From positions 3,596,001-3,660,000 of the forward strand of contig NZ_CP068083.1 in the NCBI RefSeq assembly GCF_016725325.1: a stretch of 64,000 nucleotides of DNA, given 5' to 3'. The position numbers were made by a program, and so were the translations under genes. The number at the start of each line of letters is the position of its first letter. Within the stretch, counting starts at the first letter, position 1. Shown one piece after another: positions 19,101 to 27,259 of this stretch. Source of the stretch: Sphingobacterium spiritivorum. Its GTDB lineage: Bacteria; Bacteroidota; Bacteroidia; Sphingobacteriales; Sphingobacteriaceae. The notes under the pieces are model-generated. The model made no database searches. It saw only the letters and a list, made by a program, of their open reading frames with translations, and was not told the origin of the DNA.

Positions 19101-19675
19101 TGCAGGCCACACTGAAGATCAATAAAGCCAAACAGGTGATTACCTTCAAAGAAATCCCTGCGGTGTACCGCGATGCAGGTCAATTGACACTTGATATTAC
19201 CAGTAACAGTCCGCTGCCGATCCGTATCTACAGTGACAATACCTTAGTTGCTGAAGTTACAGGCAATCAGGAGGTGACCGTGAGAGGAGTAGGTCTAGCC
19301 CTTATCCGTGCAGAGCAGGCTGGAGATGCAAACTATATCGCAGCTGATGCGGTTACCCGTGAACTTCGTGTTCGAAATGAAGATGGAGCTAAATTACCGG
19401 TGCGTGTACATCCTGCAGTTTCACCAAACGGAGATGGTATCAACGATTACCTTCGTATCGAGGGCATAGATGAGTATCCGGAGAACAAAATCGGAATCTT
19501 TGATGCGAACGGTAACCTGGTTCAGGAACTCAAAGGATACGATAACCACAGCAACCGATTTGACGGTTACAAGGAAAGTCGTGCAGTCCCTGCCGGTACA
19601 TACTTCTATATGCTTGAAGTAAAGATCAACGGTAAATGGGTTTATGACAAAGGGTTCTTCGTTGTCAGATATTAA
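13157..19675 (+). CDS. giant T9SS-secreted repeat adhesin (SprB-type and MBG-type repeats, type B C-terminal domain)
   Basis: About 2170 residues. The frame opens at 13109, but the ATG at 13157 directly yields a typical signal peptide ([10 protein letters not shown] to AWGQ), so it is preferred. In order: a beta-rich N-terminal domain of ~200 residues; 11 SprB-type repeats (each with [31 protein letters not shown]); a fibronectin-like stretch; an Ig-like segment; 9 MBG-type repeats ([22 protein letters not shown]); two more MBG/Ig-like units; and a gliding-motility-type C-terminus containing [11 protein letters not shown] and PAGTYFYML. That C-terminus marks export by the type IX secretion system. 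It is probably a filamentous surface adhesin. The PorP/SprF-like gene downstream is the expected partner. Confidence 0.92.
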   Translation: MKKGYLLFLLSLILCFGKAWGQTEITETFESAAAGASTFTSGGKTFTIISAQSGPFDIQNGYPGLGWSGTANDNKFIDNDGFAAFGQNTGFSIKIDAGLTYSVKKFYLFLADHNAEQYVSGTVTITGKLGGATVFTATASTGFVQSTTTNNGFTPIDLTTFGGANNSTKVIDELEISTTHPFNYVCMDALTWKLEYVCPTITIDTQSQLNVACKGTATGSATVVASGGTAPYTYSWTLGAGTAATASNLTAGTYTVTVTDNMGCTANKTIVITEPAAALAGTATKTDVSCFGGGNGTATVVASGGTGAYTYSWAPSGGTAATATGLSAGTYTVTVTDANACQITRTVTVGQPAAALSGTATKTDVSCFGGGNGTATVSVTGGTTSYSYSWAPSGGTAATATGLSAGTYTVTVTDANSCQITRTVTVGQPAAALAATTTKTDVSCFNGSNGTATVTVTGGTSGYTYSWAPSGGTASTATGLSAGTYTVTVTDANTCQITRTVTVGQPTAALTGTATKTDVSCFNGTNGTATVVASGGTGAYTYSWAPSGGTASTATGLSAGTYTVTVTDANNCQITRTVTVGQPATALTGTATKTDVSCFNGANGTATVVASGGGGAYTYSWAPSGGTAATATGLSAGTYTVTVTDANSCKITRSVTVGQPATALTGTATKTDVSCFNGTNGTATVVASGGTIGYTYSWAPSGGTAATATGLSAGTYTVTVTDANACQITRTVTVGQPAAALTGTATKTDVSCFNGNNGTATVAVTGGTSSYTYSWAPSGGTAATATGLSAGTYTVTVTDANACQITRTVTVGQPAAALTGTATKTDVSCFNGNNGTATVAVTGGTSSYTYSWAPSGGTAATATGLAAGTYTVTVTDANACQITRTVTVGQPASALAATATKTDVSCFNGTNGTATVAVTGGTSSYTYSWAPSGGTAATATGLAAGTYTVTVTDANACQTTASVTVGEPPALTATISKSDVSCNGGTNGTATVLASGGTGTLTYSWAPSGGTAATATGLVAGTYTVTITDNNGCFITRTTTVGEPSATVAVSTSDAVDVAAQTVTLGGDVPNGACVIEKGIVYGTNALPTTSNIKIIGGSGSGTFSVDISGLTVNTLYRYRAYAIVNGIVSYGAVKEFTTFKYDQQISFNAIPSKTYGDASFDLGDTHTNRGLLITYTAVDPTVVSITGNQATILKSGTTTITATQAGDQNNNPATPVSRTLTVAKAVITVTADAKTKVYGANDPALTYKVTGMVNNDAATVVTGTLKRATGANIGTYAISDNDLTASNYTITYVGADLTITKANLTVTADAKTKVYGSSDPALTYKVTGLVNNDEATVVSGTLKRATGENIGTYAISDNDLSADNYTITYAGADLTITKASITVTADAKTKVYGTTDPALTYKVTGMVNNDAATVVTGTLKRTTGENIGTYAISNNDLSADNYTITYVGADLTITKANLTVTADSKTKVYGSSDPALTYKVTGMVNNDLATVVTGTLKRATGENVGTYAISNNDLTASNYTITYVDADLTITKANLTVTADAKTKVYGSSDPALTYKVTGMVNNDLATVVTGTLKRAAGENVGTYAISNNDLTASNYTITYVGADLTITKANLTVTADAKTKVYGTADPDLTYKVTGLVNNDAATVVTGTLKRATGENIGTYAISNNDLAASNYTITYSGANLTITKANLTVTADAKTKVYGTADPALTYKVTGLVNNDLATVVTGTLKRATGENVGTYVISNNDLAASNYMITYVGANLTITKANLTVTADAKTKVYGTADPALTYKVTGMVNNDAATVVTGTLKRAAGENVGAYAISNNDLAASNYTITYAGADLTITKANLTVTADAKTKVFGTADPALTYKVTGLVNNDAATVVTGTLKRAAGENVGTYAISNNDLTASNYTITYTGANLTITKATVTGITLSDASFTYDGSSKSILVTGTLPSGTTVSYTGNNQTAAGSYPVTANIDGGINYNNLSLQATLKINKAKQVITFKEIPAVYRDAGQLTLDITSNSPLPIRIYSDNTLVAEVTGNQEVTVRGVGLALIRAEQAGDANYIAADAVTRELRVRNEDGAKLPVRVHPAVSPNGDGINDYLRIEGIDEYPENKIGIFDANGNLVQELKGYDNHSNRFDGYKESRAVPAGTYFYMLEVKINGKWVYDKGFFVVRY
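13756..16302 (+). repeat. array of 11 SprB-type coding repeats
   Basis: Eleven ~77-codon repeats lie inside the adhesin. The anchor ACAGATGTAAG recurs at 14012, 14243, 14474, 14705, 14936, 15167, 15398, 15629 and 15860, exactly 231 bases apart; the final copy follows after 228. The first copy (near 13770) is the most divergent. Units at 15398 and 15629 are almost identical in DNA, implying recent duplication. Each unit carries one or two Cys residues and a Tyr-rich YTYSW strand. Confidence 0.93.
16835..18915 (+). repeat. array of 9 MBG-type coding repeats
   Basis: Nine Ig-like repeats of 77 codons start near 16837, 17068, 17299, 17530, 17761, 17992, 18223, 18454 and 18685, all 231 bases apart. 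Each reads [36 protein letters not shown] and NYTITY. Copies differ at a few synonymous and surface positions (for example Met/Leu in VTGM/VTGL). These modules usually act as stalks. Confidence 0.92.
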
Positions 19676-19681
19676 TCAGAG

Positions 19682-19726
19682 GAAATCAGTGTTGCAGCTA
19701 CCAGATGAGCTGTAACACATGATTTC
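19682..19726 (+). promoter_or_regulatory. intercistronic hairpin between adhesin and PorP/SprF genes
   Basis: GAAATCA-GTGTTGCAGCT pairs with AGCTGTAACACATGATTTC across an ~8-base loop, a stem of about 17 bp with one bulge and one mismatch. It begins 7 bases after the adhesin stop. The following run (TTTAG) is weak for a terminator, so mRNA stabilisation or partial attenuation that sets the adhesin-to-partner ratio is more likely. Confidence 0.55.
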
Positions 19727-19769
19727 TTTAGTAGAGTAACAGTATAAAAAAACAGAAATAACAAGGACT

Positions 19770-20672
19770 ATGAACTTGAAAAAGATAATATCAGGCACGT
19801 TATCGTTACTATGTGTCAGCCTGGCCTTGGGTCAGCAATATATCGATCCGGCGCTATCCGGTTCGTTTGGGAAGATGCTGAATCCGAGTTACAATGCATT
19901 GCTGAAAGGTGGCGAAGGAGATGCAGCGCTTCTTTACCGTTACCAATGGGCCGGAGTTGACGGAGCACCCAAGAGTATCTGGTTCAACGGTAACATAGCT
20001 GTTGGTAATCGCGGCATTGCTTTAGGTGTAAATTTCAAACAGTTTAAGATCGGTGTTGAACGCAGTACAGAAGCTTCGGCGAATTTTACCAAAACACTTC
20101 AGATCTCAGATGAGGAATACATTGGTCTGGGAGTGAACCTGGGCTACACGCAGCAGCGTGGAGATTACAGCTCTCTTGATCCGGGTGATCCTGCCTTTCA
20201 GACGGAACAATACGGAACATTGTTGTACGGATTGTCAGCGTCATTAGTGAGACCTGATCGATATTATGTAGGCGTGTCTATGCCACGTTCTATTTTCGGA
20301 TCAAAGGAATCCAACTATGTGCGTCAGTTTGGTCGTGACAATACGTTTTATGTATCCTCGGGAGTGATCTTTGATCTGGACAATCAGATGTACATCCGTC
20401 CGAGTTTACTGGCGAGTTACCGTCCTGTTACAGGGGTTCAGTTTGATGGTACAGTGATGTTATTCTTCCATGAGAAATTCGGTATCGGAGGAGGTTACAG
20501 ACAGCGTGGAGATCTGATGGGAATGGCCGAATTCAATCTGGGCAGACTTCGGGTCGCTTACAGTTATCAGCAGAACCTGAAGAACAGTGATTTGAACCGT
20601 TACATCGCTAACAGTACCCATGAACTGGGACTGTCTGTGCGATTCGGAAATCAAAGCAGATCAAGATTGTAA
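19770..20672 (+). CDS. PorP/SprF-family T9SS-associated outer-membrane protein
   Basis: This 300-residue protein has a signal peptide (ending near ALGQQYIDPAL) and a beta-barrel composition: alternating hydrophobic and aromatic strands such as IALGVNFKQF, YIGLGVNLGYTQQ and YYVGVSMPRSIFG. The region RPSLLASYRP and a C-terminal strand with FGIGGGYRQR match the PorP/SprF family. Members act in the outer membrane with type IX secretion and are usually encoded next to substrates carrying the gliding-type (type B) C-terminal domain, as here. It lies 94 bases after the adhesin and is followed by a strong terminator, so it ends the cluster. Confidence 0.9.
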   Translation: MNLKKIISGTLSLLCVSLALGQQYIDPALSGSFGKMLNPSYNALLKGGEGDAALLYRYQWAGVDGAPKSIWFNGNIAVGNRGIALGVNFKQFKIGVERSTEASANFTKTLQISDEEYIGLGVNLGYTQQRGDYSSLDPGDPAFQTEQYGTLLYGLSASLVRPDRYYVGVSMPRSIFGSKESNYVRQFGRDNTFYVSSGVIFDLDNQMYIRPSLLASYRPVTGVQFDGTVMLFFHEKFGIGGGYRQRGDLMGMAEFNLGRLRVAYSYQQNLKNSDLNRYIANSTHELGLSVRFGNQSRSRL

Positions 20673-20691
20673 TTATAACATATCCTAATAG

Positions 20692-20730
20692 AGAAAAGAG
20701 GTTCTGAAATTTCAGAACCTCTTTTCTGTT
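20692..20730 (+). terminator. strong intrinsic terminator, end of adhesin cluster
   Basis: A perfect 18-bp inverted repeat (AGAAAAGAGGTTCTGAAA and its complement) lies 20 bases after the SprF-like stop. The second arm ends in a T-rich stretch. It is symmetric enough to work in both directions. Confidence 0.88.
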
Positions 20731-20769
20731 TATACCGACCCAATCCATCTAATTTTCAAGGAGAGAACA

Positions 20770-21740
20770 GTTATAACAAACGGTTGGCGGGGACACCAAC
20801 TGACGCCAAAACATGTAATAAATCGACACACTTGCGTTGGCTGCTACCTTCACCAGCAATGGAAACAGATGTAAACTTATAAACTCTATTAACCTTTTCA
20901 ACTCTATAAACTCCACTAATTAACCTTTCATGTCCCTGCAAAACCAATTCCCTCTCCTTTTTAAGGAGAGGGTTAGGGTGAGGTTCTGAACTTGTATTGT
21001 CAACCTCTCTGCCCTTCAGGCATCTCTCCTTCCAAAGTAGAGAAGAGTTATAACAAACAGTTGGCGGGGACGCCAACTGACGCAAAAACATGTAATAAAT
21101 CGACACACTTGCGTTGGCACCCGTCCTAACCCGCAATCGGAACAGACCTAAGCTTATAAACTCTATTACCTTTTCAACTCTATAAACTCCACTAGTCAAC
21201 CTCTCTGCCTTTCAGGCATCTCTCCTTTGGAAGGGGAGAGAAGAGTTATAACAAACAGTTGGCGGGGACGCCAACTGACGCAAAACAGATGGTAAATCCA
21301 GTTCCTTGTGTTTGCTGCTGTCCTCACCAGCAATTTAAACAGATGTAAGCTTATAAACTCTATTAACCTTTTCAACTCTACCAACTCCCTAATCAACCTT
21401 TCATGTCCCTGCAAAACCAATTCCCTCTCCTTTTTAAGGAGAGGGTTAGGGTGAGGTTCTGAACTTGTATTGTCAACCTCTCTGCCCTTCAGGCATCTCT
21501 CCTTCCAAAGTAGAGAAGAGTTATAACAAACAGTTGGCGGAGACGCCAACTGACGCAAAACATGTAATAAATCGACACACTTGCGTTTGCTGCTTTCCTA
21601 ACCCCGCAATGGAAACAGATGTAAGCTTATAAACTCTATTAACCTTTTCAACTCTATCAACTCAACTAGTCAACCTCTCTGCCCTTCGGGCATCTCTCCT
21701 TTGGAAGGAGAGAGAAGTTATAAAAAGCAGTTGGCGTGGA
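20770..21740. repeat. intergenic array of alternating long and short repeat units
   Basis: Units beginning GTTATAACAAA then GTTGGCG start at 20770, 21047, 21245, 21520 and 21717 (last one truncated). Spacings are 277, 198, 275 and 197, so long and short units alternate and a ~475-base long+short block is duplicated. Each unit has the palindrome GTTGGCG-GGGA-CGCCAAC (with small variation). Long units add a ~78-base insert with the hairpin CCCTCTCC-TTTTTAA-GGAGAGGG and GGTTAGGGTGAGG. The minus strand stays open in one frame across the array, but I regard that as non-coding. It resembles REP/MITE-type intergenic repeats. Confidence 0.85.
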
Positions 21741-21996
21741 CTCTCTGTCCTCTCGTATTCAGAACTTTAAATTTTCTTTTCAGAGGTACTTCAAAGTACA
21801 TGACTATCCCTGATTTCGGGGATTGTGCAGCATATGCCGATTGGCTAACTTTGAAGCATAATGATTCGCACCTAAGCGAATACATTAGTATCCTCATGGG
21901 GTATGTGTGTTGAATAGTAAAATACTGCATTGTACACCTGATCAGATGGTCAGGTGTCACAGTATATGATGCATCCTGTTAAAAGACAAGTAAGAT
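21741..21996. other. leader region with two inverted repeats before the DUF4836-like gene
   Basis: This gap holds an ATCCC...GGGGAT inverted repeat at 21806-21823, preceded by a small GTACTTCAAAGTAC palindrome near 21787-21800, and an ACACCTGA...TCAGGTGT hairpin near 21933-21958. They could be operators or a leader structure for the gene at 21997. No coding potential is credible here. Confidence 0.35.
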
Positions 21997-24006
21997 ATGA
22001 ATGGTAGATTGAATATAATTTTAGCTTTTAGTTTTACATTTCTGATTATTCTACAGGCAGAAGCCCAGAAAATAGCTCAACGGATACCCAAAGAAGCCGG
22101 TTTTGTAACAGTAATCAATACAAAAGAGATTCTAAAACACAGCAATGCCAAATTGCTAAATGAATTGCTTATTAAGATTAATTTCTTTGATACTTTCCAA
22201 CAGCGAACAGGACAAAAGTCTGTTAGTTTGGAAGATATGGGGGTAGATTTGGAACAATATAGCTATCTGTATAGTAAGAATACAGATAGTATATCCTGTA
22301 TAGGTTATATTTTGCCCCTCAACAACCGGGAAAAATTTGAAGCTATATTGCCTGACACAATTGAAAAAGTAGCGACTGAAAGCGGATTTCTGAGAGCCAG
22401 AGATATTAACGGTACGTTGTTAGCCTGGAACAAGGATGTACTCTATATTCTGTCAGGTGGAATCAATGCCAATTTTTTCTATAGCGATTCTGTTGCAACA
22501 CGTTATGGAATAGATAATGTAGATATGGCAGCAATGCCGGTCTACATAGAAAACGGTTCTTATGATAAAGTAGCAGACGCTGCACCTGATTCAATTTACA
22601 GTTATACAGAAGAAGGCATTGATAGTTTAGCCACTGTAGAACAAGCTGATTCTGCTTCATATATCACTTTTGGAGATATTCGTGATGAAAAAGAAGTGAC
22701 GTTTGAGGCATATGATTTTGACAGAGAAAGTACCGATACTATCAATGTAAATGATATCTGGACTGAAGAGGATAAAAATTATTCAGATTCTATAGCACGC
22801 ATACATGAACGTGCACAGCAAAAAAATGATTCCATCCGGAATGTACTTGAAGTCCGGTGGATGGATCAGGAAATGCAGAATTTATTATCGGCAGATCATA
22901 AAGGATTAGATGAAAAAACGTTAAAAGTAATTCATGAAAAAATGCCATTGATGCGGGCCTGGGTCAAAAATGTAGATGAGCTGTATCTGGGTTTGTTACC
23001 ATTAGCCTATATGAGCTCCTGGTACTATGGATTCAAGCCATACTATTTCAGATATGGATATGGCCAGGCTTTTGTTGATCTGCAACTCGAAGAGCATACA
23101 CTCAAACTAAAGACAAGAGTAGATTTGGATAAAGATCTGCTTCAGGTTGCCAGGCGTATTTATAACCAAAAGCCCAATCCTAAGTTTTTCCGTTATTTCA
23201 CAGCACAAACAGTTGGGTTTCTATCCTTGAATATCAATTCAGAGGCCTACATAAAGGAACTGCCCGAATATATCTCAAAGCGCTTCGGTTATTTGTTTGG
23301 TAAAGAAACTGAAATTGCTCCTTTTCTGGCTTTAGCAATGGATGTTGCTTTTGATGAACAGGCACTAGCCAGAATAATGCCCGGCGATCATCTGGTCCTG
23401 CTCAATGGTGTGACAAAACTAAAGACAGAATATACCGATTATGAGTACAACAATGACTATGATCTGAAAGAAGTGAAACGTACAAAGGAAGAAACGGTTC
23501 CACGCTTTGTATGGATGTTCACATCAAAAGATCAGCGTCTGCTGGTAAGAGGACTGCAACTGGCTGTAGCTATGAAAAAGGCTGTTGTAAATAATGATAT
23601 CTATCAAATTGAACGAAATAGCGGTCGGGATATGCCCATATACATGATGTATCAGGAAGACCTTGTTTTTGTATCTAATGACCGAACAGATCTGGAAGGA
23701 ATAAGAGAGAGTAAAACCAAACCGGTAGGAAATAAGCATTTTGAAAGGATAATAAAGGATAATAAATTTTCTGCAGTAATACAAACCAATCGTATTCCGG
23801 CACTGCTGCGGGATATGGATATACCCGTATCACAGGATTGGCGCACAGAGGTAGATGAGCTGGCCGGATATGGTGATGTAATGATTACTTCCAAAGGGAT
23901 TGTTAAGGATCAGATGGTAGGGGAAATAAGTGTTACTTTTCCTGAACAACAGCGGAATGGATTAGAGTATTTATTAATGAAATTGATGCTGCAGCTGTCC
24001 GAATAA
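21997..24006 (+). CDS. secreted DUF4836-like protein of unknown function
   Basis: This 669-residue protein has a signal peptide (hydrophobic residues 5-22, ending AEAQ). The mature start (AQRIPKEAGFVTVINTKEIL) and the internal repeating layout, in which putative minimum/maximum-value style strands alternate with long acidic helices, resemble the DUF4836 group of Bacteroidota exported proteins. Residues ~200-310 are very acidic and rich in Asp, Ser and Glu (DSIARIHERAQQKNDSIR). No catalytic motif is visible. It stands alone after the repeat array. The family assignment is tentative; periplasmic or surface location is likely. Confidence 0.65.
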   Translation: MNGRLNIILAFSFTFLIILQAEAQKIAQRIPKEAGFVTVINTKEILKHSNAKLLNELLIKINFFDTFQQRTGQKSVSLEDMGVDLEQYSYLYSKNTDSISCIGYILPLNNREKFEAILPDTIEKVATESGFLRARDINGTLLAWNKDVLYILSGGINANFFYSDSVATRYGIDNVDMAAMPVYIENGSYDKVADAAPDSIYSYTEEGIDSLATVEQADSASYITFGDIRDEKEVTFEAYDFDRESTDTINVNDIWTEEDKNYSDSIARIHERAQQKNDSIRNVLEVRWMDQEMQNLLSADHKGLDEKTLKVIHEKMPLMRAWVKNVDELYLGLLPLAYMSSWYYGFKPYYFRYGYGQAFVDLQLEEHTLKLKTRVDLDKDLLQVARRIYNQKPNPKFFRYFTAQTVGFLSLNINSEAYIKELPEYISKRFGYLFGKETEIAPFLALAMDVAFDEQALARIMPGDHLVLLNGVTKLKTEYTDYEYNNDYDLKEVKRTKEETVPRFVWMFTSKDQRLLVRGLQLAVAMKKAVVNNDIYQIERNSGRDMPIYMMYQEDLVFVSNDRTDLEGIRESKTKPVGNKHFERIIKDNKFSAVIQTNRIPALLRDMDIPVSQDWRTEVDELAGYGDVMITSKGIVKDQMVGEISVTFPEQQRNGLEYLLMKLMLQLSE

Positions 24007-24060
24007 AAAAGACGATAATAGGTGAATTTCTCTTTTGGGGTTGTAAGCGTAAGCAGTGTT

Positions 24061-24873
24061 TTATGCATTGGTTTTGAAATAAGCTTTGGGCGATTGACCA
24101 ATGTATTTATGAAAATCCTTTAATAAATGATTACTGTCATAATAACCGATTCTACAAGCAACATCATTAAGCGACAGGGAGGGAGACGCTTCGAATAATG
24201 TGTAAGCCTTTAAAAAGCGGTTAATCTGTACATATTGTTGGGGCGCCAGTCCTAAGTGTTTCTTAAAAGCACGTTGCCACCATTTGTAATTTATATGCAG
24301 GGTAGTGGGAGTGGAGCTTTGCTGTATTTGTTCCAGTCTTTCCTGTAGTAGTGCAGGGACTTTTACTTCAGAAATAGGTTGACAGGATAAAAAAATTGCA
24401 AGACTTTTTATCTGATATTTTGCATCTGCATGATGATAATAATTATGTATAAATGTGCTTAAAATAGGATCAGTAGATTCTGTCAGATCATAAGCAGGTT
24501 GATAATCAAAGTAATCTGATCGGAGGTCGAAAAGCTGAAAGAAAGCAGGAGCATGAAAGCGAACAATCCGTATCGTGCCTTTAAGCTTTGCTGATTGTAA
24601 AAAGACCTGTTGTATGTTGCCTCCACAGACCCACACCGGACCCATTGTAATCTGTAAAGCTGCACTTTGAATCGTTACTTTATCAGATTGCGAAGGCATA
24701 AGGATCAGAGCAGGACAGCCGTCACTGAACAAAGCAACTTGATTGCATAGCATAGTCCCATCAAATTCATAAATACCCTCAACATACCGTTCAAGCCTGT
24801 TGTCGAGAGGAATTTGAATATAACTTTCTTTGTTTTGTGAGCGTATAGCAGTTAAAAAATGTATCGGCATCAC
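24061..24873 (-). CDS. AraC-family transcriptional regulator
   Basis: This 270-residue regulator has an N-terminal ligand- or effector-type domain (residues ~1-150; the fragment IPLDNRLERYVEGIYEFDG resembles the DUF6597 kind) and a C-terminal AraC double helix-turn-helix. The latter contains WWQRAFKKHLGLAPQQYV, LNDVACRIGYYDSNHLLKDF and IGQSPKAYF. The gene lies 28 bases downstream of the NVGIGT-protein gene on the same strand and could be co-transcribed with it. It is convergent to the DUF4836-like gene. The target genes and effector are not evident. Confidence 0.88.
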   Translation of the reverse strand: MMPIHFLTAIRSQNKESYIQIPLDNRLERYVEGIYEFDGTMLCNQVALFSDGCPALILMPSQSDKVTIQSAALQITMGPVWVCGGNIQQVFLQSAKLKGTIRIVRFHAPAFFQLFDLRSDYFDYQPAYDLTESTDPILSTFIHNYYHHADAKYQIKSLAIFLSCQPISEVKVPALLQERLEQIQQSSTPTTLHINYKWWQRAFKKHLGLAPQQYVQINRFLKAYTLFEASPSLSLNDVACRIGYYDSNHLLKDFHKYIGQSPKAYFKTNA

Positions 24874-24901
24874 GACAAAGTTAACAAATCAGACTACTTG
24901 G

Positions 24902-25567
24902 CTAATTCGATTTTTTTAGTTTTTCTTTTATCTCCCGGTTTTCCTCTTCTAGTTTTTTTAAATTTTTCTCCATTTCAATCATATGCAAAGTCAGCTCTTC
25001 AATCTTTTTGAGTAATGTAGCCTGATTAGCTCCTAAATCAATACCCTTTTCTGAAACCTCCTTTGCAGAAGGTACATCAGGTAAATGACCGTTTTCCTTA
25101 ATAAAATAAGCAATCCTACTCAAAGGCATTAATTGATATGAAGGTTTGAATACATAATCCGGCCAATTTGAATTCTCGACTTTTATTTCCTTGGCTCTTA
25201 TGTTACCATTAACAGAAAGTTTTTCCTGCGGCTGGAGTGTACCAATACCAACATTACCTGAAGTGGTTAGTGTCATCACATCATTCCAATATCCGGCAGT
25301 AAGAGTCAGATTCGTATTGCTTTCTGTGCCGATTTTCGCATTAAAACCCAGATGACTAAACATTCCCAGTTTAATTCCTGCATTTGTTGTTACAAGAAGT
25401 TTTGCATGGTTTTGTCCTTTTAGTTCTAATACTTTATCCCATAATTGGGAATTGTCAGGATATAGAGTGCCTATTCCTACATTTCCGTCCTGGGGGAAAG
25501 TATTTGTTTGTGCATAACTAAAAGATAAAAGCAAGGCAAAGAAACTTGTCGAAATTATTTTTTTCAT
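24902..25567 (-). CDS. secreted NVGIGT-repeat protein with C-terminal coiled coil
   Basis: This 221-residue protein has a signal peptide ending SYAQ. Two NVGIGT motifs (residues ~29 and ~104), the segment KLSVNGNIRAKEIKVE, then WPDYVFKPSYQLMPL and GHLPDVPSAKEV are the hallmark of a large Bacteroidota family of exported proteins related to fibre or tail-tip autoprocessing modules. It ends in a Lys/Glu-rich coiled coil (about residues 180-221). The peptidase part of S74-type proteins is not evident. The likely location is periplasmic or cell surface. Function is unknown; the arrangement suggests a trimeric fibre-like protein. Confidence 0.75.
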   Translation of the reverse strand: MKKIISTSFFALLLSFSYAQTNTFPQDGNVGIGTLYPDNSQLWDKVLELKGQNHAKLLVTTNAGIKLGMFSHLGFNAKIGTESNTNLTLTAGYWNDVMTLTTSGNVGIGTLQPQEKLSVNGNIRAKEIKVENSNWPDYVFKPSYQLMPLSRIAYFIKENGHLPDVPSAKEVSEKGIDLGANQATLLKKIEELTLHMIEMEKNLKKLEEENREIKEKLKKSN

Positions 25568-25780
25568 ATAATTTTTTTATTAATATAGATTACGGATATA
25601 TGGTGGTTGAAACACTGAAATATTTATGTATTATATTTTAAAGCAAAATTTAGGTTATTTTGATCTAAAATACTTTCTTTTACAATTACTTCCAAACTAA
25701 ATAGGACTTACTTATCTTAAATTTAAAGTAAGTTGATGGAAATGTCCGGATTTTACGATTTATCTCCAACATCTGCCTCT

Positions 25781-25788
25781 TATTTTTG
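25781..25788 (+). promoter_or_regulatory. putative -7 promoter element for map
   Basis: TATTTTTG matches TAnnTTTG and lies 25 bases before the ATG at 25814. I see no clean TTTG at the -33 spacing. The gap 25568-25813 separates divergent genes and must hold both promoters. Confidence 0.4.
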
Positions 25789-25813
25789 TTTCTTATCCAT
25801 AAGGCAATAATAT

Positions 25814-26566
25814 ATGATTATATCCAATGAGAATGAATTAGAGAAAATGAAAGCTGTAAGTCAGGCAGTAGCTTTGACCTTAATGAAAATGAAGCAATAT
25901 GCCAAACCGGGCATATCGACTCAGGAACTGGATGAATATGGTGGAAATGTATTGAGAGAATTTGGTGCACAATCAGCTCCCCGATTGACATATGGATTTC
26001 CGGGTTATACCTGTATCAGTCTCAATAATGAAGTGGCACATGGGATACCTTCTCCTGCTAGAATCCTTCAGGATGGAGACCTGATCAATATTGATGTTTC
26101 TGCTGAGCTTGACGGGTATTGGTCTGATAATGGCGGATCTATTGTCGTAGGAGAGGATGTGCATGGACATACTCCTTTGGTAGAAGCTTCAAAAAATATT
26201 CTTTTATCTGCTATATCCCGTATTAAAGGAGGGGTCAGGATCAACGAAATTGGTCATTATATTGAAACCGAGGCCAGAAAAAAAGGATATCTGGTCATCA
26301 AAAATCTGGGAGGTCACGGCTTAGGGAAAGCATTGCATGAAGAACCGTTTGACCTTTTGAATTATAAAGATCCCGATGACAGAAGACGTTTTAGAAAAGG
26401 AACAGTTGTCGCTCTGGAAACATTTATCAATACGCACTCTACATTAGCTATTGAGCAACCGGATGGATTCACGCTGTTAGGTAATAAAGGTGGGTTTGCA
26501 GTTCAACATGAGCATACTCTTGTCGTTACAGATGAAAAGCCCATTATACTGACAGCTATGGAATAG
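25814..26566 (+). CDS. map: type I methionine aminopeptidase
   Basis: This 250-residue enzyme removes N-terminal methionine from nascent proteins in the cytoplasm. The five metal ligands are recognisable: two Asp in IDVSAELDGYWSDNGG (about Asp94 and Asp105), His168 in GGHGLG, Glu in ALETF near residue 201, and Glu in QHEHT near 232. Substrate-pocket residues around HGIPSP are normal. The pattern ALETFINT differs from the usual TIEP, typical of the shorter second map copies seen in some bacteria. It is therefore possibly not the sole, secY-linked copy. It is monocistronic. Confidence 0.92.
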   Translation: MIISNENELEKMKAVSQAVALTLMKMKQYAKPGISTQELDEYGGNVLREFGAQSAPRLTYGFPGYTCISLNNEVAHGIPSPARILQDGDLINIDVSAELDGYWSDNGGSIVVGEDVHGHTPLVEASKNILLSAISRIKGGVRINEIGHYIETEARKKGYLVIKNLGGHGLGKALHEEPFDLLNYKDPDDRRRFRKGTVVALETFINTHSTLAIEQPDGFTLLGNKGGFAVQHEHTLVVTDEKPIILTAME

Positions 26567-26690
26567 TAAAAGAATACGTATTACCGGATCTGTTTCAGGA
26601 GTAAAAATCTTTATCTTTTGTTCTTACCGAACTGAATTTTTCTTAATTTAATTCGTCTAAATCTTTTGTCGTAAAAATCAATTATGAAGT

Positions 26691-27221
26691 ATGACCATCG
26701 AAGAACTTTTTAAAGAAAAAGAGATCAAGTCTAAAGAGAAAACAGAGACTATCAGTAACTGGGTGATAGACAAATCACTTACGGTTGATGAGCTTCTTGT
26801 TTTTGCTGAGAATCAAAAGGACCCGGTAAAAGCAACCTGTATAGAGGCTTTGGAATATGTTACGCAACGTCATCCGGAATTTGCTGACGAACATATGCTG
26901 CTGTTTGTAACGCAAACCTTGCGTTCGAAAGCACCTCGTGTAAAGTGGGAAAGTGCAAAAGTTATTGGGAATATTGCTCATCTGTTTACTACAAAATTGA
27001 AGGAGCCTATTTCCAATTTGCTGGAAAATACGGCACATGAAGGAACTGTAGTACGATGGAGTGCTGCATTTGCATTAGGCCAGATCATCAAATTGAACAC
27101 AGAATTTAATGTAACATTGCTACCTGCGGTGAAACAGGTCTGCGAACAGGAGCAGAAGAATAGCATTCAGAAGATCTATCAGGATGCATTGAAGAAAACA
27201 AAAAAACTAAATCCGGAATAA
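26691..27221 (+). CDS. HEAT-repeat protein
   Basis: This 176-residue protein is built of alpha-helical pairs with HEAT-like signatures (PVKATCIEALEYVTQ, PRVKWESAKVIGNIA, TVVRWSAAFALGQI), three or four repeats. No signal peptide or catalytic residues are seen. Such proteins act as scaffolds or regulators. It lies 125 bases after map and 39 bases before the LRR-like gene on the same strand, so it may be in a small unit with the latter. Its partner is unknown. Confidence 0.75.
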   Translation: MTIEELFKEKEIKSKEKTETISNWVIDKSLTVDELLVFAENQKDPVKATCIEALEYVTQRHPEFADEHMLLFVTQTLRSKAPRVKWESAKVIGNIAHLFTTKLKEPISNLLENTAHEGTVVRWSAAFALGQIIKLNTEFNVTLLPAVKQVCEQEQKNSIQKIYQDALKKTKKLNPE

Positions 27222-27259
27222 AATTGTAATGTAAAAGTATAATGTAAAGTTTCAGACTA

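Noticed and set aside
20771..21558. Two minus-strand open frames of 142 and 120 residues inside the intergenic repeat array
   Set aside because: They are reading frames through duplicated non-coding repeats, contain translated hairpin sequence, and have no start signals or family; repeat symmetry alone keeps the frame open.
20770..21740. CRISPR-like array
   Set aside because: Units are 197-277 bases and conserved along their whole length, with no short repeat plus unique spacer pattern and no cas genes.
21701..21913. 70-residue plus-strand open frame overlapping the last repeat unit
   Set aside because: Low-complexity extension of the repeat and of an inverted repeat; no ribosome-binding site and no homologue recognised.
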